64,000 nucleotides of DNA from Pedobacter sp. L105. GTDB taxonomy: Bacteria; Bacteroidota; Bacteroidia; Sphingobacteriales; Sphingobacteriaceae. The stretch covers positions 1 to 64,000 of the forward strand of contig NZ_LMUP01000010.1 of the NCBI RefSeq assembly GCF_009765875.1. The letters run 5' to 3'. The position numbers and the translations under genes are program-made. Below, in pieces: positions 51,651 to 60,670 of the stretch. Position 1 is the first letter of the stretch. The number at the start of each line of letters is the position of its first letter. The notes under the pieces are model-generated. The model saw nothing but the letters and a program-made list of their open reading frames with translations, did not search any database and was not told where the DNA came from.

Positions 51651-52336
51651 TCAAAACATTAACACGCATATTATGGGTATTGCAGCTAACTTGTTTAGCT
51701 GTTTTACCTTTTAACGGATTTGCCCAGATGGGTAATGAAACGGGCACACAAAATCCATCCCAGCCCTCAACGCAAACGCAACTGCAAATCCAGACAATGC
51801 TGAGCAATGAGGGATTTATACAGCGCACTGACGACAGGATCATGATTGATCTGTCCGAGCACAGAACTCCCGGACAAACCGGCTATTTCCTGTTTGTATC
51901 CAAATACAACAACCTCGTAAACCTGGCAGTTCCTGCCGGGATATTTGCGCAGGGTGTAATTGCCAATGATAGGGTGAGCCGCCAGAATGCAGGTTATATC
52001 GCCAGCAGTCAGGCAGTAAACCTTCTTTTTACTTTCCTGGTTAAACAGATTGTAAAGCGGCCAAGGCCATTCCATGGACAGATCCGGATCAATGCCGTAT
52101 ATCAGCCTGCCAGTACTTCTTTCCCTTCAGGTCATTCTTCTTCTGCATTTACTACAGCAGGTGCTTTATCTCAGGCCTATTCAAAATGGTATGTAATTGC
52201 TCCAGCATATTTGTGGGCTGGTTCTGTGGGATACTCCAGAATGTACCTGGGTGTACACTATCCTTCTGATGTAGCAGCAGGTGCTGTATTAGGTTCAGCG
52301 TCAGCGTTTTCTATGCGTTTTATGCGTCCCAATTAA
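51647..52336 (+). CDS. PAP2-family phosphatase, exported
   Basis: The 229-residue protein has a signal peptide or N-terminal anchor (residues 5-27) and the three PAP2 motifs: KQIVKRPRPF, SFPSGHSSSAFT and SRMYLGVHYPSDVAAG. The family dephosphorylates lipid phosphates such as undecaprenyl pyrophosphate or phosphatidate at the periplasmic face. It overlaps the DsbA-like gene by 4 bp and is probably co-transcribed. Confidence 0.9.
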   Translation: MIKTLTRILWVLQLTCLAVLPFNGFAQMGNETGTQNPSQPSTQTQLQIQTMLSNEGFIQRTDDRIMIDLSEHRTPGQTGYFLFVSKYNNLVNLAVPAGIFAQGVIANDRVSRQNAGYIASSQAVNLLFTFLVKQIVKRPRPFHGQIRINAVYQPASTSFPSGHSSSAFTTAGALSQAYSKWYVIAPAYLWAGSVGYSRMYLGVHYPSDVAAGAVLGSASAFSMRFMRPN

Positions 52337-52404
52337 GCGGGCAGGAAAAAATACTGTAACTACCCTGTTACGATTTTCTTATATTCGCAGCAATTTAGTC
52401 AAAT

Positions 52405-54276
52405 ATGAAGAAAATTATACCTCTACTGGTATCTCTTTGTCTGCCTGCCTTGTTTGCGTCGGCACAAAGCGATACCACCAATACCCTGAATGAAGTGATG
52501 GTTAAAGAAAACCGTTTGAAACTTCCTTTTTCCCAGCAAAACCGTAACATCTGGATCATAGATCAGCAGCAGATCAAAAATCTTCCTTCCAGATCCATCA
52601 GCGACATCTTAAGTTATGCAACCGGAGTTGATGTACGTCAGCGTGGTCCCGGTGGTGTGCAGGCCGATATCAGTATTGATGGCGGTACGTTTGATGAAAC
52701 CTTAGTACTGATCAACGGGGTTAAAGTGTCTGACCCGCAGACCGGACACAACATGATGAACCTGCCCATTTCTGTTGATGACATCGATCATATTGAAGTG
52801 CTGAGAGGTTCTGCTTCACGTATTTATGGGATCAACGCGCTGACCGGGGCCATCAATATCGTCACCAAAACAGTCACTAAAACCGGGGTTACTGCCAATG
52901 TATTTACGGGCAGCAGTTTTAAACAGGACGACCAGACCGGTAACACCTATGCGAGTTATGGGGTACGCGCCTCAGGGACACTAGCTTTAAATGGCTCGAG
53001 CCACCTTTTTTCTGCTGGTCAGGAAGCTGGAAATGGCTACCGTTTTAATACAGCATTCAACAATCAGAAATACTATTATCAGGGTAAAATTAATGTAGGT
53101 AAAGCAGACGAGCTGGATATTACCGGCGGATATACCCATAACAATTATGGTGCTAATGGTTTTTACTCGGCTCCGGGTGATATAAATTCGGAAGAGACAG
53201 TCAATACGGCACTAGCCTCAGTGGCTTATAAAACTAAACCGACTTCCTTCTGGACTTTTCTGCCCAGATTTAGTTACCGTAATAATGTAGATGACTATCT
53301 CTACATTAAATCAACACCCAACCAATTCCACAATCACCATGTTACGCAGGTGCTGGATGCCGAGCTGAACAATACTTTTGATACCGGAATAGGAGAGTTT
53401 GGTTTGGGCCTGGAGGGCAGGAAAGAGCTCATCAACAGTAATAATTTGGGGAAACGGAACAGGGATAATGCCGGGATTTATGGTGAATACAAATTTGACC
53501 TGGTAAAACACCTGCTGGTAAATGTGGGCAGTTATATGAATTATAATTCTGATTTCGGCTGGCAGGCATTACCGGGGATTGACGCGGGATATAATTTTTA
53601 TGGCAACTGGAAGGTATTCGTAAATGTAGGTACCGGAGAACGTTTGCCTACTTATACAGATCTGTATTACAGAGGCCCTACCAATATTGGCAATGATCAG
53701 CTGCAGCCAGAAAAATCACGTTATGCTGAAGGAGGCTTAAAATATAATTCAACCCATTTTGTGCTAAATGCCAGTGTGTTTAAACGCAGGATTACCAGTT
53801 TTATCGACTGGGTGAGAAATCTGCAAACCGATCCATGGCAGCCTAAGAACTTTGGTCAGCTAAATTCAACGGGATATACGCTAAGTGCAGATTACAATAC
53901 CGGGCAGTTGCAAAATGCTTATCCTTTTAATAGCCTGAGGGTAGGGCTTGCTTACACCAACCTTGATCCTACGGTAAAAACAACTATTCCACTGGCTACT
54001 TTCTCCCGATATGCAATTGAGACTTTAAGGAACCAGTTAACCGGTACGGTGAATACAGACTTTTTGAAAGTACTTTCATTAACAGTGACGGCAAAATACA
54101 ATGAGCGTATCAATTACAAAAGTTATACCCTGCTGGACGCCAAAATGAGCTATAATTTTAAACATAGCAGTATATATGCAGATGCACAGAACCTGCTTGA
54201 TGTAACTTATATCGAAGCAGGAGCAGTTCCTATGCCGGGCGTATGGGCTACTTTAGGTTATAAACTAACGTTTTAA
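52405..54276 (+). CDS. TonB-dependent outer-membrane receptor, BtuB-like
   Basis: The 623-residue protein has a Sec signal peptide (MKKIIPLLVSLCLPALFASA), a plug domain (IKNLPSRSISDILSYATGVD, then DDIDHIEVLRGSASRIYGIN around residues 55-160) and a beta-barrel ending in LGYKLTF with the terminal aromatic. It lacks the CarboxypepD-like domain of SusC proteins. It imports a ligand such as cobalamin or a siderophore across the outer membrane using TonB energy; the ligand is not identifiable. Single gene with its own promoter region. Confidence 0.9.
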   Translation: MKKIIPLLVSLCLPALFASAQSDTTNTLNEVMVKENRLKLPFSQQNRNIWIIDQQQIKNLPSRSISDILSYATGVDVRQRGPGGVQADISIDGGTFDETLVLINGVKVSDPQTGHNMMNLPISVDDIDHIEVLRGSASRIYGINALTGAINIVTKTVTKTGVTANVFTGSSFKQDDQTGNTYASYGVRASGTLALNGSSHLFSAGQEAGNGYRFNTAFNNQKYYYQGKINVGKADELDITGGYTHNNYGANGFYSAPGDINSEETVNTALASVAYKTKPTSFWTFLPRFSYRNNVDDYLYIKSTPNQFHNHHVTQVLDAELNNTFDTGIGEFGLGLEGRKELINSNNLGKRNRDNAGIYGEYKFDLVKHLLVNVGSYMNYNSDFGWQALPGIDAGYNFYGNWKVFVNVGTGERLPTYTDLYYRGPTNIGNDQLQPEKSRYAEGGLKYNSTHFVLNASVFKRRITSFIDWVRNLQTDPWQPKNFGQLNSTGYTLSADYNTGQLQNAYPFNSLRVGLAYTNLDPTVKTTIPLATFSRYAIETLRNQLTGTVNTDFLKVLSLTVTAKYNERINYKSYTLLDAKMSYNFKHSSIYADAQNLLDVTYIEAGAVPMPGVWATLGYKLTF

Positions 54277-54370
54277 TCTGTTTTTTAGCGGTTACCTAAT
54301 TTCTTATTCTATGGTAAGACGATTTGCTGCCATGCTGTGTACATTTGTTTAACAATAAATAGACAACAGC

Positions 54371-55087
54371 ATGGCACAAACAGTTTTACATAAAGCCAAT
54401 ACTCGTGGCGGAGCAGATCATGGTTGGTTAAAAAGTTCTCACACCTTTAGCTTTGGCAGTTATTTTAATCCTGAAAGGGTTCAGTTTGGCGCTTTAAGGG
54501 TTTTAAATGACGATACAGTTGATGGGGGCAGAGGTTTTGGTGAACATCCCCATGATAATATGGAGATCATCTCCATTCCACTGGAAGGCGCACTGGAACA
54601 TAAGGACAGTATGGGTAATGTAGCCACCATTGAGCGCGGCGAAATACAGGTGATGAGTGCGGGAACAGGTATTTATCATGCCGAAGATAATAAAGACAAA
54701 AGTTTACCGGTTAAGTTTCTTCAGATCTGGATTTTCCCGAATAAGCGAAATGTAACCCCAAGATACGATCAGAAAAAAATCGACATTACTTCAACTCCCA
54801 ATCAGCTGGTACAGGTGTTATCGCCCAACCCTGATGATGCGGGCGTGTGGATCTACCAGTATGCATGGTTTAACATGGCCAGCCTGGAACAAAAACATCA
54901 AATAGAGTATACGATCCATAAAAAAGGAAACGGAGCTTATATCTTTGTACTGGAAGGTGATGTGGAGATCAATGGGCAGTTGTTAAACAAACGCGACGGA
55001 TACGGTATCTGGGATACAGAAGGATTTACCGTATTTGCCAATACAGACGCAGAATTTTTGATCATGGATGTTCCAATGGAATTTTAA
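54371..55087 (+). CDS. pirin-family protein (cupin)
   Basis: The 238-residue bicupin has the pirin signature HSFSFGSYF-like start (SHTFSFGSYFNPERVQFGAL), metal ligands GFGEHPHDNMEII (His56, His58) and GTGIYHAEDN, and a C-terminal second cupin domain. Bacterial pirins act as quercetinases or as redox regulators of metabolic enzymes. The next small gene begins 2 bp after its stop. Confidence 0.92.
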   Translation: MAQTVLHKANTRGGADHGWLKSSHTFSFGSYFNPERVQFGALRVLNDDTVDGGRGFGEHPHDNMEIISIPLEGALEHKDSMGNVATIERGEIQVMSAGTGIYHAEDNKDKSLPVKFLQIWIFPNKRNVTPRYDQKKIDITSTPNQLVQVLSPNPDDAGVWIYQYAWFNMASLEQKHQIEYTIHKKGNGAYIFVLEGDVEINGQLLNKRDGYGIWDTEGFTVFANTDAEFLIMDVPMEF

Positions 55088-55089
55088 TT

Positions 55090-55410
55090 ATGGAAAACGA
55101 AACTGAAATTCTGGTAGTAGGTACCAATGAAAAGATTTTACAGGTAGTGCTCAGGTTATTGCGTGCAAATGTTTTATGGAGGGCGACCGGGGTTTCGGGA
55201 GTGGATGAAGTACTGTCGGGCTGCAGGGAAAAAGTATATGATGTGCTATTGATTGGTGCAGGTTTAACAGATGAGGAAGAAGAGAGATTGAGTACTGAGG
55301 TGAAAACCATCCGCCCTGCGATAAAGGTGATTAAACACTATGGCGGTGGAAGCGGATTACTCTTTGCTGAAATCTACTTAGCCCTGGGCACCAAAAACCA
55401 GGCCCAGTAA
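55090..55410 (+). CDS. small receiver-like protein, degenerate
   Basis: The 106-residue protein has strand-helix alternation resembling a response-regulator receiver domain (EILVVGTNEKILQVVLRLL; VYDVLLIGAGLTDEEE; AIKVIKHYGG). At the phosphorylation position the usual Asp is replaced (LLIGAG) and the acidic pair near the N-terminus is missing, so it is probably not phosphorylated. It follows the pirin gene by 2 bp and overlaps the convergent DoxX gene by 37 bp. Role unknown. Confidence 0.55.
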   Translation: MENETEILVVGTNEKILQVVLRLLRANVLWRATGVSGVDEVLSGCREKVYDVLLIGAGLTDEEEERLSTEVKTIRPAIKVIKHYGGGSGLLFAEIYLALGTKNQAQ

Positions 55411-55739
55411 ATCAAAACGAATTGCAGGGGAAGGCGTATCCAGGCCAGCAGTTTGGAGCCGATGGCAGGATCATCGCGCAGCACATCTGCAAGATGAAAG
55501 GGAAGGAAAAAGATCATCAGCAAGATAGTTCCAATAGCAGCTGCACGCCTGCTTACCGGCAGCAGTAAACCGATACCCAAAGCGGCTTCAATCACTCCCG
55601 TAAAGTAATTTACCGGGTTGAGCGGTAAAAAGTCTGGTATCATGGAGGCATACATTGCTGGATGTATCATATGGTTAATACCTGCAATGATCAGGATCAA
55701 TGCAAATATCCAGGTAAGGACTAACCTAAGGGTGTTCAT
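55374..55739 (-). CDS. DoxX-family membrane protein
   Basis: The 121-residue protein has four predicted membrane helices. The DoxX pattern LTWIFALILIIAGINHMIHP, VIEAALGIGLLLPVSRRAA and a FFLPFHLADV segment are visible. The family consists of small quinone-linked or thiol-linked membrane proteins. It ends inside the convergent receiver-like gene. Confidence 0.8.
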   Translation of the reverse strand: MNTLRLVLTWIFALILIIAGINHMIHPAMYASMIPDFLPLNPVNYFTGVIEAALGIGLLLPVSRRAAAIGTILLMIFFLPFHLADVLRDDPAIGSKLLAWIRLPLQFVLIYWAWFLVPRAK

Positions 55740-55754
55740 AAATCATAGGATAAT

Positions 55755-55783
55755 AAAAAACCGGCTATAAAGCCGGTTTTTTT
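55755..55783. terminator. terminator of the YtxH gene
   Basis: AAAAAACCGGCT pairs with AGCCGGTTTTTT around ATAA, with poly-A and poly-T flanks usable on both strands. Confidence 0.9.
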
Positions 55784-55805
55784 AATGTTAACCAATAGGT
55801 AGAAT

Positions 55806-56228
55806 CTATGCGTTCACAATTTCATCTTTGGCATCAGACAGATCGTCTTTAGCATCAGCTACATCATCTTTAGCTTTACTAAATCTCGATTTTATCGTCT
55901 CTACAGCAATATCTTTCAGATCTGAAAGATCATCAGCTCCGGTTTGGATTTTTTCGCTATAAGTTTGGTATTTATCTTTCGCTGTTTCAGCTAAATGATC
56001 GGCACTGGCCTGCATTTTCTCTTTGTAAGATTGCAATTTATCTTTCGCACTATCTGAAAGGTCTTTCGACTTATCTGCGATCAGGGTTCGGGTTTCAGTG
56101 CCACTTGCCGGAGCAAAAAGTACACCTAAGGCGGCACCAACTGCTAATCCAGCTAATAAAGCCACTACAACAGGAGTTTTGTCAGTCTGATTGTCCAGGT
56201 ATTCATTCAATAGTTTCTTGTAGTTCAT
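55806..56228 (-). CDS. YtxH-type membrane-associated protein
   Basis: The 140-residue protein has an N-terminal VVVALLAGLAVGAALGVLFA membrane-spanning glycine-zipper segment followed by SG-x-E-T-R-T (YtxH pattern) and about 90 residues of lysine/aspartate-rich helical repeats (DKLQSYKEKMQASADHLAETAKDKYQ), ending in repeated DDxxDAKDDLSDAK. The repeats resemble LEA-like amphipathic helices. Such proteins are often stress-induced. It probably anchors at the inner membrane. Confidence 0.82.
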   Translation of the reverse strand: MNYKKLLNEYLDNQTDKTPVVVALLAGLAVGAALGVLFAPASGTETRTLIADKSKDLSDSAKDKLQSYKEKMQASADHLAETAKDKYQTYSEKIQTGADDLSDLKDIAVETIKSRFSKAKDDVADAKDDLSDAKDEIVNA

Positions 56229-56329
56229 GGTAAATAGTTTTTATGATTAAACGGTGATGATTACAGTTCAAAAACCAGTCCATATTTAACTCTTCGCTGA
56301 AAATAATTGATAAAACTGCATATATTTTA

Positions 56330-56366
56330 TTAAGCCACCATAAAATTATCTTTCATGATGGCTTAA
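56330..56366. terminator. terminator of the second DoxX gene
   Basis: TTAAGCCACCAT pairs with ATGATGGCTTAA (one mismatch) just after the minus-strand DoxX stop. Confidence 0.7.
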
Positions 56367-56376
56367 AAACTATGGG

Positions 56377-56817
56377 TTATTCTGATACTGTCTGTTTTTC
56401 ATTTTCAATAGACAGCACGCCGTCGCCTTCAATTAAAAAGCAGATGAGCCCCGCCAGTACCAGGCCGGAAAGCCATACTTCTGAATAGGGACGGAATACA
56501 TGTGCAGGTAAGTTTACGAAAAACACCGCGACCAACAGAATAGGTAGGTTTAACACACAAAATAACCTGGTGTGCGTTCCCAGTGCAATCATTAGTCCGC
56601 CAATCAAGTGAAAAGCGATGATCAGGTGTGCAATCAAACTGATGGATACCGCTGCGCCAACGCCAGAGTTTTCCATCAGGCTGGTAAAAGCCGCAAGATT
56701 TAAAGCAAATGCTACTCCTTTCCAGATGAGGGTTAGACCTAAAACTATTCTTAAATAATCTAGCCATTTAGGATGGTGCTGATCGCCCCATGCCCGTATT
56801 TTATTGAGTGTATCCAT
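56377..56817 (-). CDS. DoxX-family membrane protein
   Basis: The 146-residue protein has four membrane helices with the DoxX pattern YLRIVLGLTLIWKGVAFALN, LIAHLIIAFHLIGGLMIALG and a Pro/aromatic-rich loop. It is only distantly like the neighbouring shorter DoxX protein 640 bp away. Predicted inner-membrane location; function uncertain. Confidence 0.8.
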   Translation of the reverse strand: MDTLNKIRAWGDQHHPKWLDYLRIVLGLTLIWKGVAFALNLAAFTSLMENSGVGAAVSISLIAHLIIAFHLIGGLMIALGTHTRLFCVLNLPILLVAVFFVNLPAHVFRPYSEVWLSGLVLAGLICFLIEGDGVLSIENEKQTVSE

Positions 56818-56887
56818 GATTGATATTTGGTTAGTTCTATCACATGAATTTACGGGATATTATTTTTGTATCAAAGGATTTTGTTGA

Positions 56888-57103
56888 TTATTTGCGTCTA
56901 TGGTCCAATTTTTCGCCAATCAGCTGTACATTTTCGGCCGTAAGTAATTCCCCTGACACATCTTCGAGCATCCAGCCTCCATTTTCCTTTTTGATATGGC
57001 CTGTGAGCACACCATCTGCCGAAACGCGGTAAGTATTGGGTTTTACCCACCTTACCCTGCAGATCTTATTCCCAAATATGCCAGACAATTGAATTTCTTC
57101 CAT
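56888..57103 (-). CDS. small hypothetical protein (71 aa)
   Basis: The ATG at 57103 gives MEEIQLSGIFGNKICRVRWV and then a strand-rich chain (TYRVSADGVLTGHIKKENGG; VSGELLTAENVQLIGEKL). It looks like a small all-beta cytoplasmic protein. No family is recognised. It lies between the DoxX gene and the divergent PAP2 gene. Confidence 0.55.
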   Translation of the reverse strand: MEEIQLSGIFGNKICRVRWVKPNTYRVSADGVLTGHIKKENGGWMLEDVSGELLTAENVQLIGEKLDHRRK

Positions 57104-57189
57104 AAATGCAAATTTAAAATTAAACGGCAAAATAGTGCGTCTATTACCATAATTGCATAGTTTAGCGATGTTAAATAATTACGCGCTCT

Positions 57190-57930
57190 ATGTTAAATAA
57201 ATGTTTCCTGCTTTCCGCACTGTTTTTATTATCTGTTTTAAGTTCAAAAGGGCAGCAGGCTGATACGGTTGCAACAGGCCGTCCAAAGTTTGTGGCCTTT
57301 ATTCTTCCTGCTGCTGCAGTAACCTATGGGTTTGTAGCTTTAAACAACAACACTTTACGACGGTTTGATAATTATGTCCATAAAAAGATCAATCAGGATA
57401 ACCATAGTTTTCATACATCAGCTGATGATTATTTACGTTATGTGCCTGCACTGGCAGTATATGGTCTCGATTTGATGGGGATTAAAGGAAGGAACAATTT
57501 CAGGGATAAAACTGCCATTCTGATCATTACTGCGGCTTTTACTACCGCCTCTGTAGATGTGCTTAAAACATCCAGCAACCGGATGAGGCCCAACAGGCTC
57601 AATGACTATTCTTTTCCCTCCGGACATGCGGCAACGGCTTTTGCTACTGCCGAGTTTTTGCGTAAGGAATATGGAGAAGAGTCTATCTGGTATTCTATAG
57701 GCGGTTATGGTGTTGCTTCGGCTACCTCTGTGTTACGGTTATATAAAAATTACCATTGGTTTAGCGATGTGGTTGCCGGTGCGGGCCTGGGTATCTTGTC
57801 TACAAAGTTTGCCTATCTGGTTTATCCGTCCGTTCAAAAAATGATCTGGGGCAAAAAGAAATCCGATATCGTGATCCTGCCGACTTATCAAAATGGCGGT
57901 CCTGCATTTGCCCTTTCAGGCAGGTTTTAA
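57190..57930 (+). CDS. PAP2-family phosphatase
   Basis: The 246-residue protein has an N-terminal signal (MLNKCFLLSALFLLSVLSS) and the three PAP2 motifs: KTSSNRMRPN, FPSGHAATAFATAEFL and YHWFSDVVAGAGLG. It is a lipid-phosphate phosphatase or undecaprenyl-pyrophosphate phosphatase-like enzyme at the periplasmic face. A short C-terminal tail ends in an aromatic residue. Confidence 0.9.
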   Translation: MLNKCFLLSALFLLSVLSSKGQQADTVATGRPKFVAFILPAAAVTYGFVALNNNTLRRFDNYVHKKINQDNHSFHTSADDYLRYVPALAVYGLDLMGIKGRNNFRDKTAILIITAAFTTASVDVLKTSSNRMRPNRLNDYSFPSGHAATAFATAEFLRKEYGEESIWYSIGGYGVASATSVLRLYKNYHWFSDVVAGAGLGILSTKFAYLVYPSVQKMIWGKKKSDIVILPTYQNGGPAFALSGRF

Positions 57931-58010
57931 AAGGATTAAGCAACAGTCCCAAAAAGGATAATGACCAAATCATTACTTTTTAATTCCCCAACATTCCTTA
58001 TTATTGAAGA

Positions 58011-60632
58011 ATGAATTCCAGCACCCCTTTAAATCCCGAAAAACAGCGCCTTCAAGATCACTATGAAGGTAAAACAAACTGGCTGAAATGGGGGCCTTAT
58101 GTTTCCGACCGCCAATGGGGTACCGTGAGGGAAGATTATAGTGCCAATGGCGATGCCTGGAACCATACCACACATGATACGGCCAGGAGCAAGGCCTACC
58201 GTTGGGGAGAAGAAGCAATTGGAGGTTTTAGTGATGATAAACAATTTTTATGTGCAGGGCTGGCTTTGTGGAACGGGAAGGATAACATTCTTAAAGAAAG
58301 GTTATTCGGCCTCACTAATGAGGAAGGAAATCATGGGGAAGATGTAAAAGAAATCTATTATTTCTTAGACGGCAGTCCTACTCATAGTTATATGAAAATG
58401 CTGTATAAATATCCTTTACAGGCATTCCCTTATCAGCAGCTAATTGACGAAAACCGCAAAAGGGATAGGACACAGCCAGAATTTGAATTGATTGATACGG
58501 GCCTGTTTGATAAAGATGATTATGCAGATGTTTTTATTGAATATGCTAAAAATGATGAGGACGATCTGCTGATCAGCTACACCGTCTGGAACCGTGGTAA
58601 TGCCGCTGCCACGATAGATGTAATCCCGCAGTTATGGTATAGAAATACATGGTGCATAGGAGATGGATCAGCGAAGCCTGAGCTGTTGAACCAGGGTGGA
58701 TATATTCTGCTAAGATCTGCTGATATAGGTGATTACTACTGTTTTGTGGAAGGTAACCCGAAGCTTTTGTTTACAGAGAATGAAAGTAACAGCGAACGCC
58801 TGTATAATTTCCCTAATGCAACTCCTTACGTCAAAGACGGCATACATGAAGCCATTGTAAAGGGCAATGCGAATGCTGTTAATCCTTCGCAAAGCGGAAC
58901 AAAAGTTGGGATGTGGTATCACCTCACTATTCCTGCCGGAGAGAGTCACCAGATCAGGATCAGGCTGTCTAAAAATAAATCCGCTGCACCTTTTACTGAC
59001 TTTAAACAGGTTATGGACCTGCGGATAGCAGAAACGGATAGTTTTTATACGGGTTGTCATCCTTCATCGGCCAGTGACGAAGAAAAAAAGATGCAGCGCC
59101 AGGCATGGGCCGGGATGTTGTGGAATAAACAGTTTTATAGTTATGATGTTAACCGATGGCTAAAGGGCGACCCGGGGCAGCCTAAACCACCGGAACAACG
59201 GAAAAAAGGAAGAAACTCAAAATGGAAACATTTTGTGGCCAACGATATTTTATCTATGCCCGATAAATGGGAGTATCCCTGGTTTGCTGCATGGGACCTC
59301 GGTTTTCACTGCATCAGCTTTGCTGCTTTGGATCCTGATTTTGCAAAAAAACAGTTAACCATTATGGTAAGCTCTACCTATATGCATCCCAGTGGGCAGC
59401 TGGCTGCTTATGAATGGGATTTTAACGATGTAAACCCGCCTGTACATGCTATGGCTACCTGGCATGTTTACCAGACAGATAAAGCAAAAAAGGGAAAGGG
59501 AGATATGAACTTTCTGATTGAGGTATTCAATAAGCTCCTCCTTAACTTTACCTGGTGGGTGAATCAGAAAGATAGTGAAGGGAATAATATTTTTGAAGGA
59601 GGGTTTTTAGGCCTGGATAATATTGGTGTATTTAACCGGAGCCAGCCTGTTCCCGGCGGAGGATTCCTGGAGCAGGCCGATGGTACCAGCTGGATGGCAA
59701 TGTATGCGCTGAACATGATGCAGATTAGCATGGAGCTTGCCCTGCACCATAAGGTTTTCGAAAGTCTGGCGGTTAAGTTTTCTGAGCATTTCCTGTTTAT
59801 TGCCGGATCTATTTCCAATATGGGCGAAGATTCACATGGCCTGTGGGATGAGGAAGACGGTTTTTACTACGATATGCTCCGCAAAATTGATGGAACTGCC
59901 GACAGAGTACGCTTTAGAAGCCTGGTAGGACTAATCCCATTATTTGCCCAGGTTGTTTTTGAAGAAGATAAGTGGGAAAAATTAGATTTTCTAAAGAATC
60001 AGATGGACTGGTTTATGGTACATCGCCCGGATCTGGTCAACCTGGTAAGCCATTGGACAGATACAAAGGGTAGCGATGAACATTTACTGTCGCTATTGCG
60101 CGGCCACAGGATGAAACTGCTTTTAAAACGGATGCTCGATCCGAATGAGTTCCTTTCTGATTATGGTATCCGTTCGGTATCCAAAGCCTACGATAATACG
60201 CCGTACCGCTATCAGCTGGATGGGTTTGATTATACCGTGAAATATACTCCGGCAGAAAGTGATTCAAATATGTTTGGCGGAAACAGTAATTGGCGTGGCC
60301 CGATTTGGATGCCCATGAATTATCTGATTATTGAATCGTTAAAGAACTTCCAGCAATATTATACTGATGATTTCAGGGTAGAATACCCTACAGGTTCCGG
60401 TGAGTACCACAGCCTGGCGGAGATCGCAGTTCTGTTAAGCAACCGCTTAAAAAGTATCTTCCTGAAGGATGAGAATGGTGAACGACCCGCCTCGGGTGGG
60501 CACCCCAAGTTTAACCATGATCCCTATTTTAAAGACTACATTTTATTCCATGAGTATTTTAATGGGAACACAGGCGAAGGCTTAGGGGCGAACCACCAGA
60601 CAGGATGGACAGGGCTGGTGGCCCTGTTATAA
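58011..60632 (+). CDS. GH63-like glucosidase (MGH1-like)
   Basis: The 873-residue protein has no signal peptide. The opening RQWGTVREDYSANGDAWNHTTHDTARSKAYRWGEEAIGGF and the middle PWFAAWDLGFHCISFAALDPDFAKKQL and PPVHAMATWHVY belong to the (alpha/alpha)6-barrel glucosidases of the GH63/mannosylglycerate-hydrolase-like group. GGNSNWRGPIWMPMNYLIIESL carries the late catalytic region. Its relatives hydrolyse alpha-linked glucose or glucosylglycerate-type compatible solutes. Single gene in this window; upstream is the PAP2 gene 80 bp away. Confidence 0.88.
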   Translation: MNSSTPLNPEKQRLQDHYEGKTNWLKWGPYVSDRQWGTVREDYSANGDAWNHTTHDTARSKAYRWGEEAIGGFSDDKQFLCAGLALWNGKDNILKERLFGLTNEEGNHGEDVKEIYYFLDGSPTHSYMKMLYKYPLQAFPYQQLIDENRKRDRTQPEFELIDTGLFDKDDYADVFIEYAKNDEDDLLISYTVWNRGNAAATIDVIPQLWYRNTWCIGDGSAKPELLNQGGYILLRSADIGDYYCFVEGNPKLLFTENESNSERLYNFPNATPYVKDGIHEAIVKGNANAVNPSQSGTKVGMWYHLTIPAGESHQIRIRLSKNKSAAPFTDFKQVMDLRIAETDSFYTGCHPSSASDEEKKMQRQAWAGMLWNKQFYSYDVNRWLKGDPGQPKPPEQRKKGRNSKWKHFVANDILSMPDKWEYPWFAAWDLGFHCISFAALDPDFAKKQLTIMVSSTYMHPSGQLAAYEWDFNDVNPPVHAMATWHVYQTDKAKKGKGDMNFLIEVFNKLLLNFTWWVNQKDSEGNNIFEGGFLGLDNIGVFNRSQPVPGGGFLEQADGTSWMAMYALNMMQISMELALHHKVFESLAVKFSEHFLFIAGSISNMGEDSHGLWDEEDGFYYDMLRKIDGTADRVRFRSLVGLIPLFAQVVFEEDKWEKLDFLKNQMDWFMVHRPDLVNLVSHWTDTKGSDEHLLSLLRGHRMKLLLKRMLDPNEFLSDYGIRSVSKAYDNTPYRYQLDGFDYTVKYTPAESDSNMFGGNSNWRGPIWMPMNYLIIESLKNFQQYYTDDFRVEYPTGSGEYHSLAEIAVLLSNRLKSIFLKDENGERPASGGHPKFNHDPYFKDYILFHEYFNGNTGEGLGANHQTGWTGLVALL

Positions 60633-60670
60633 CAATTCATTAGATTTCCCAACAATTATTATCCTTAATT

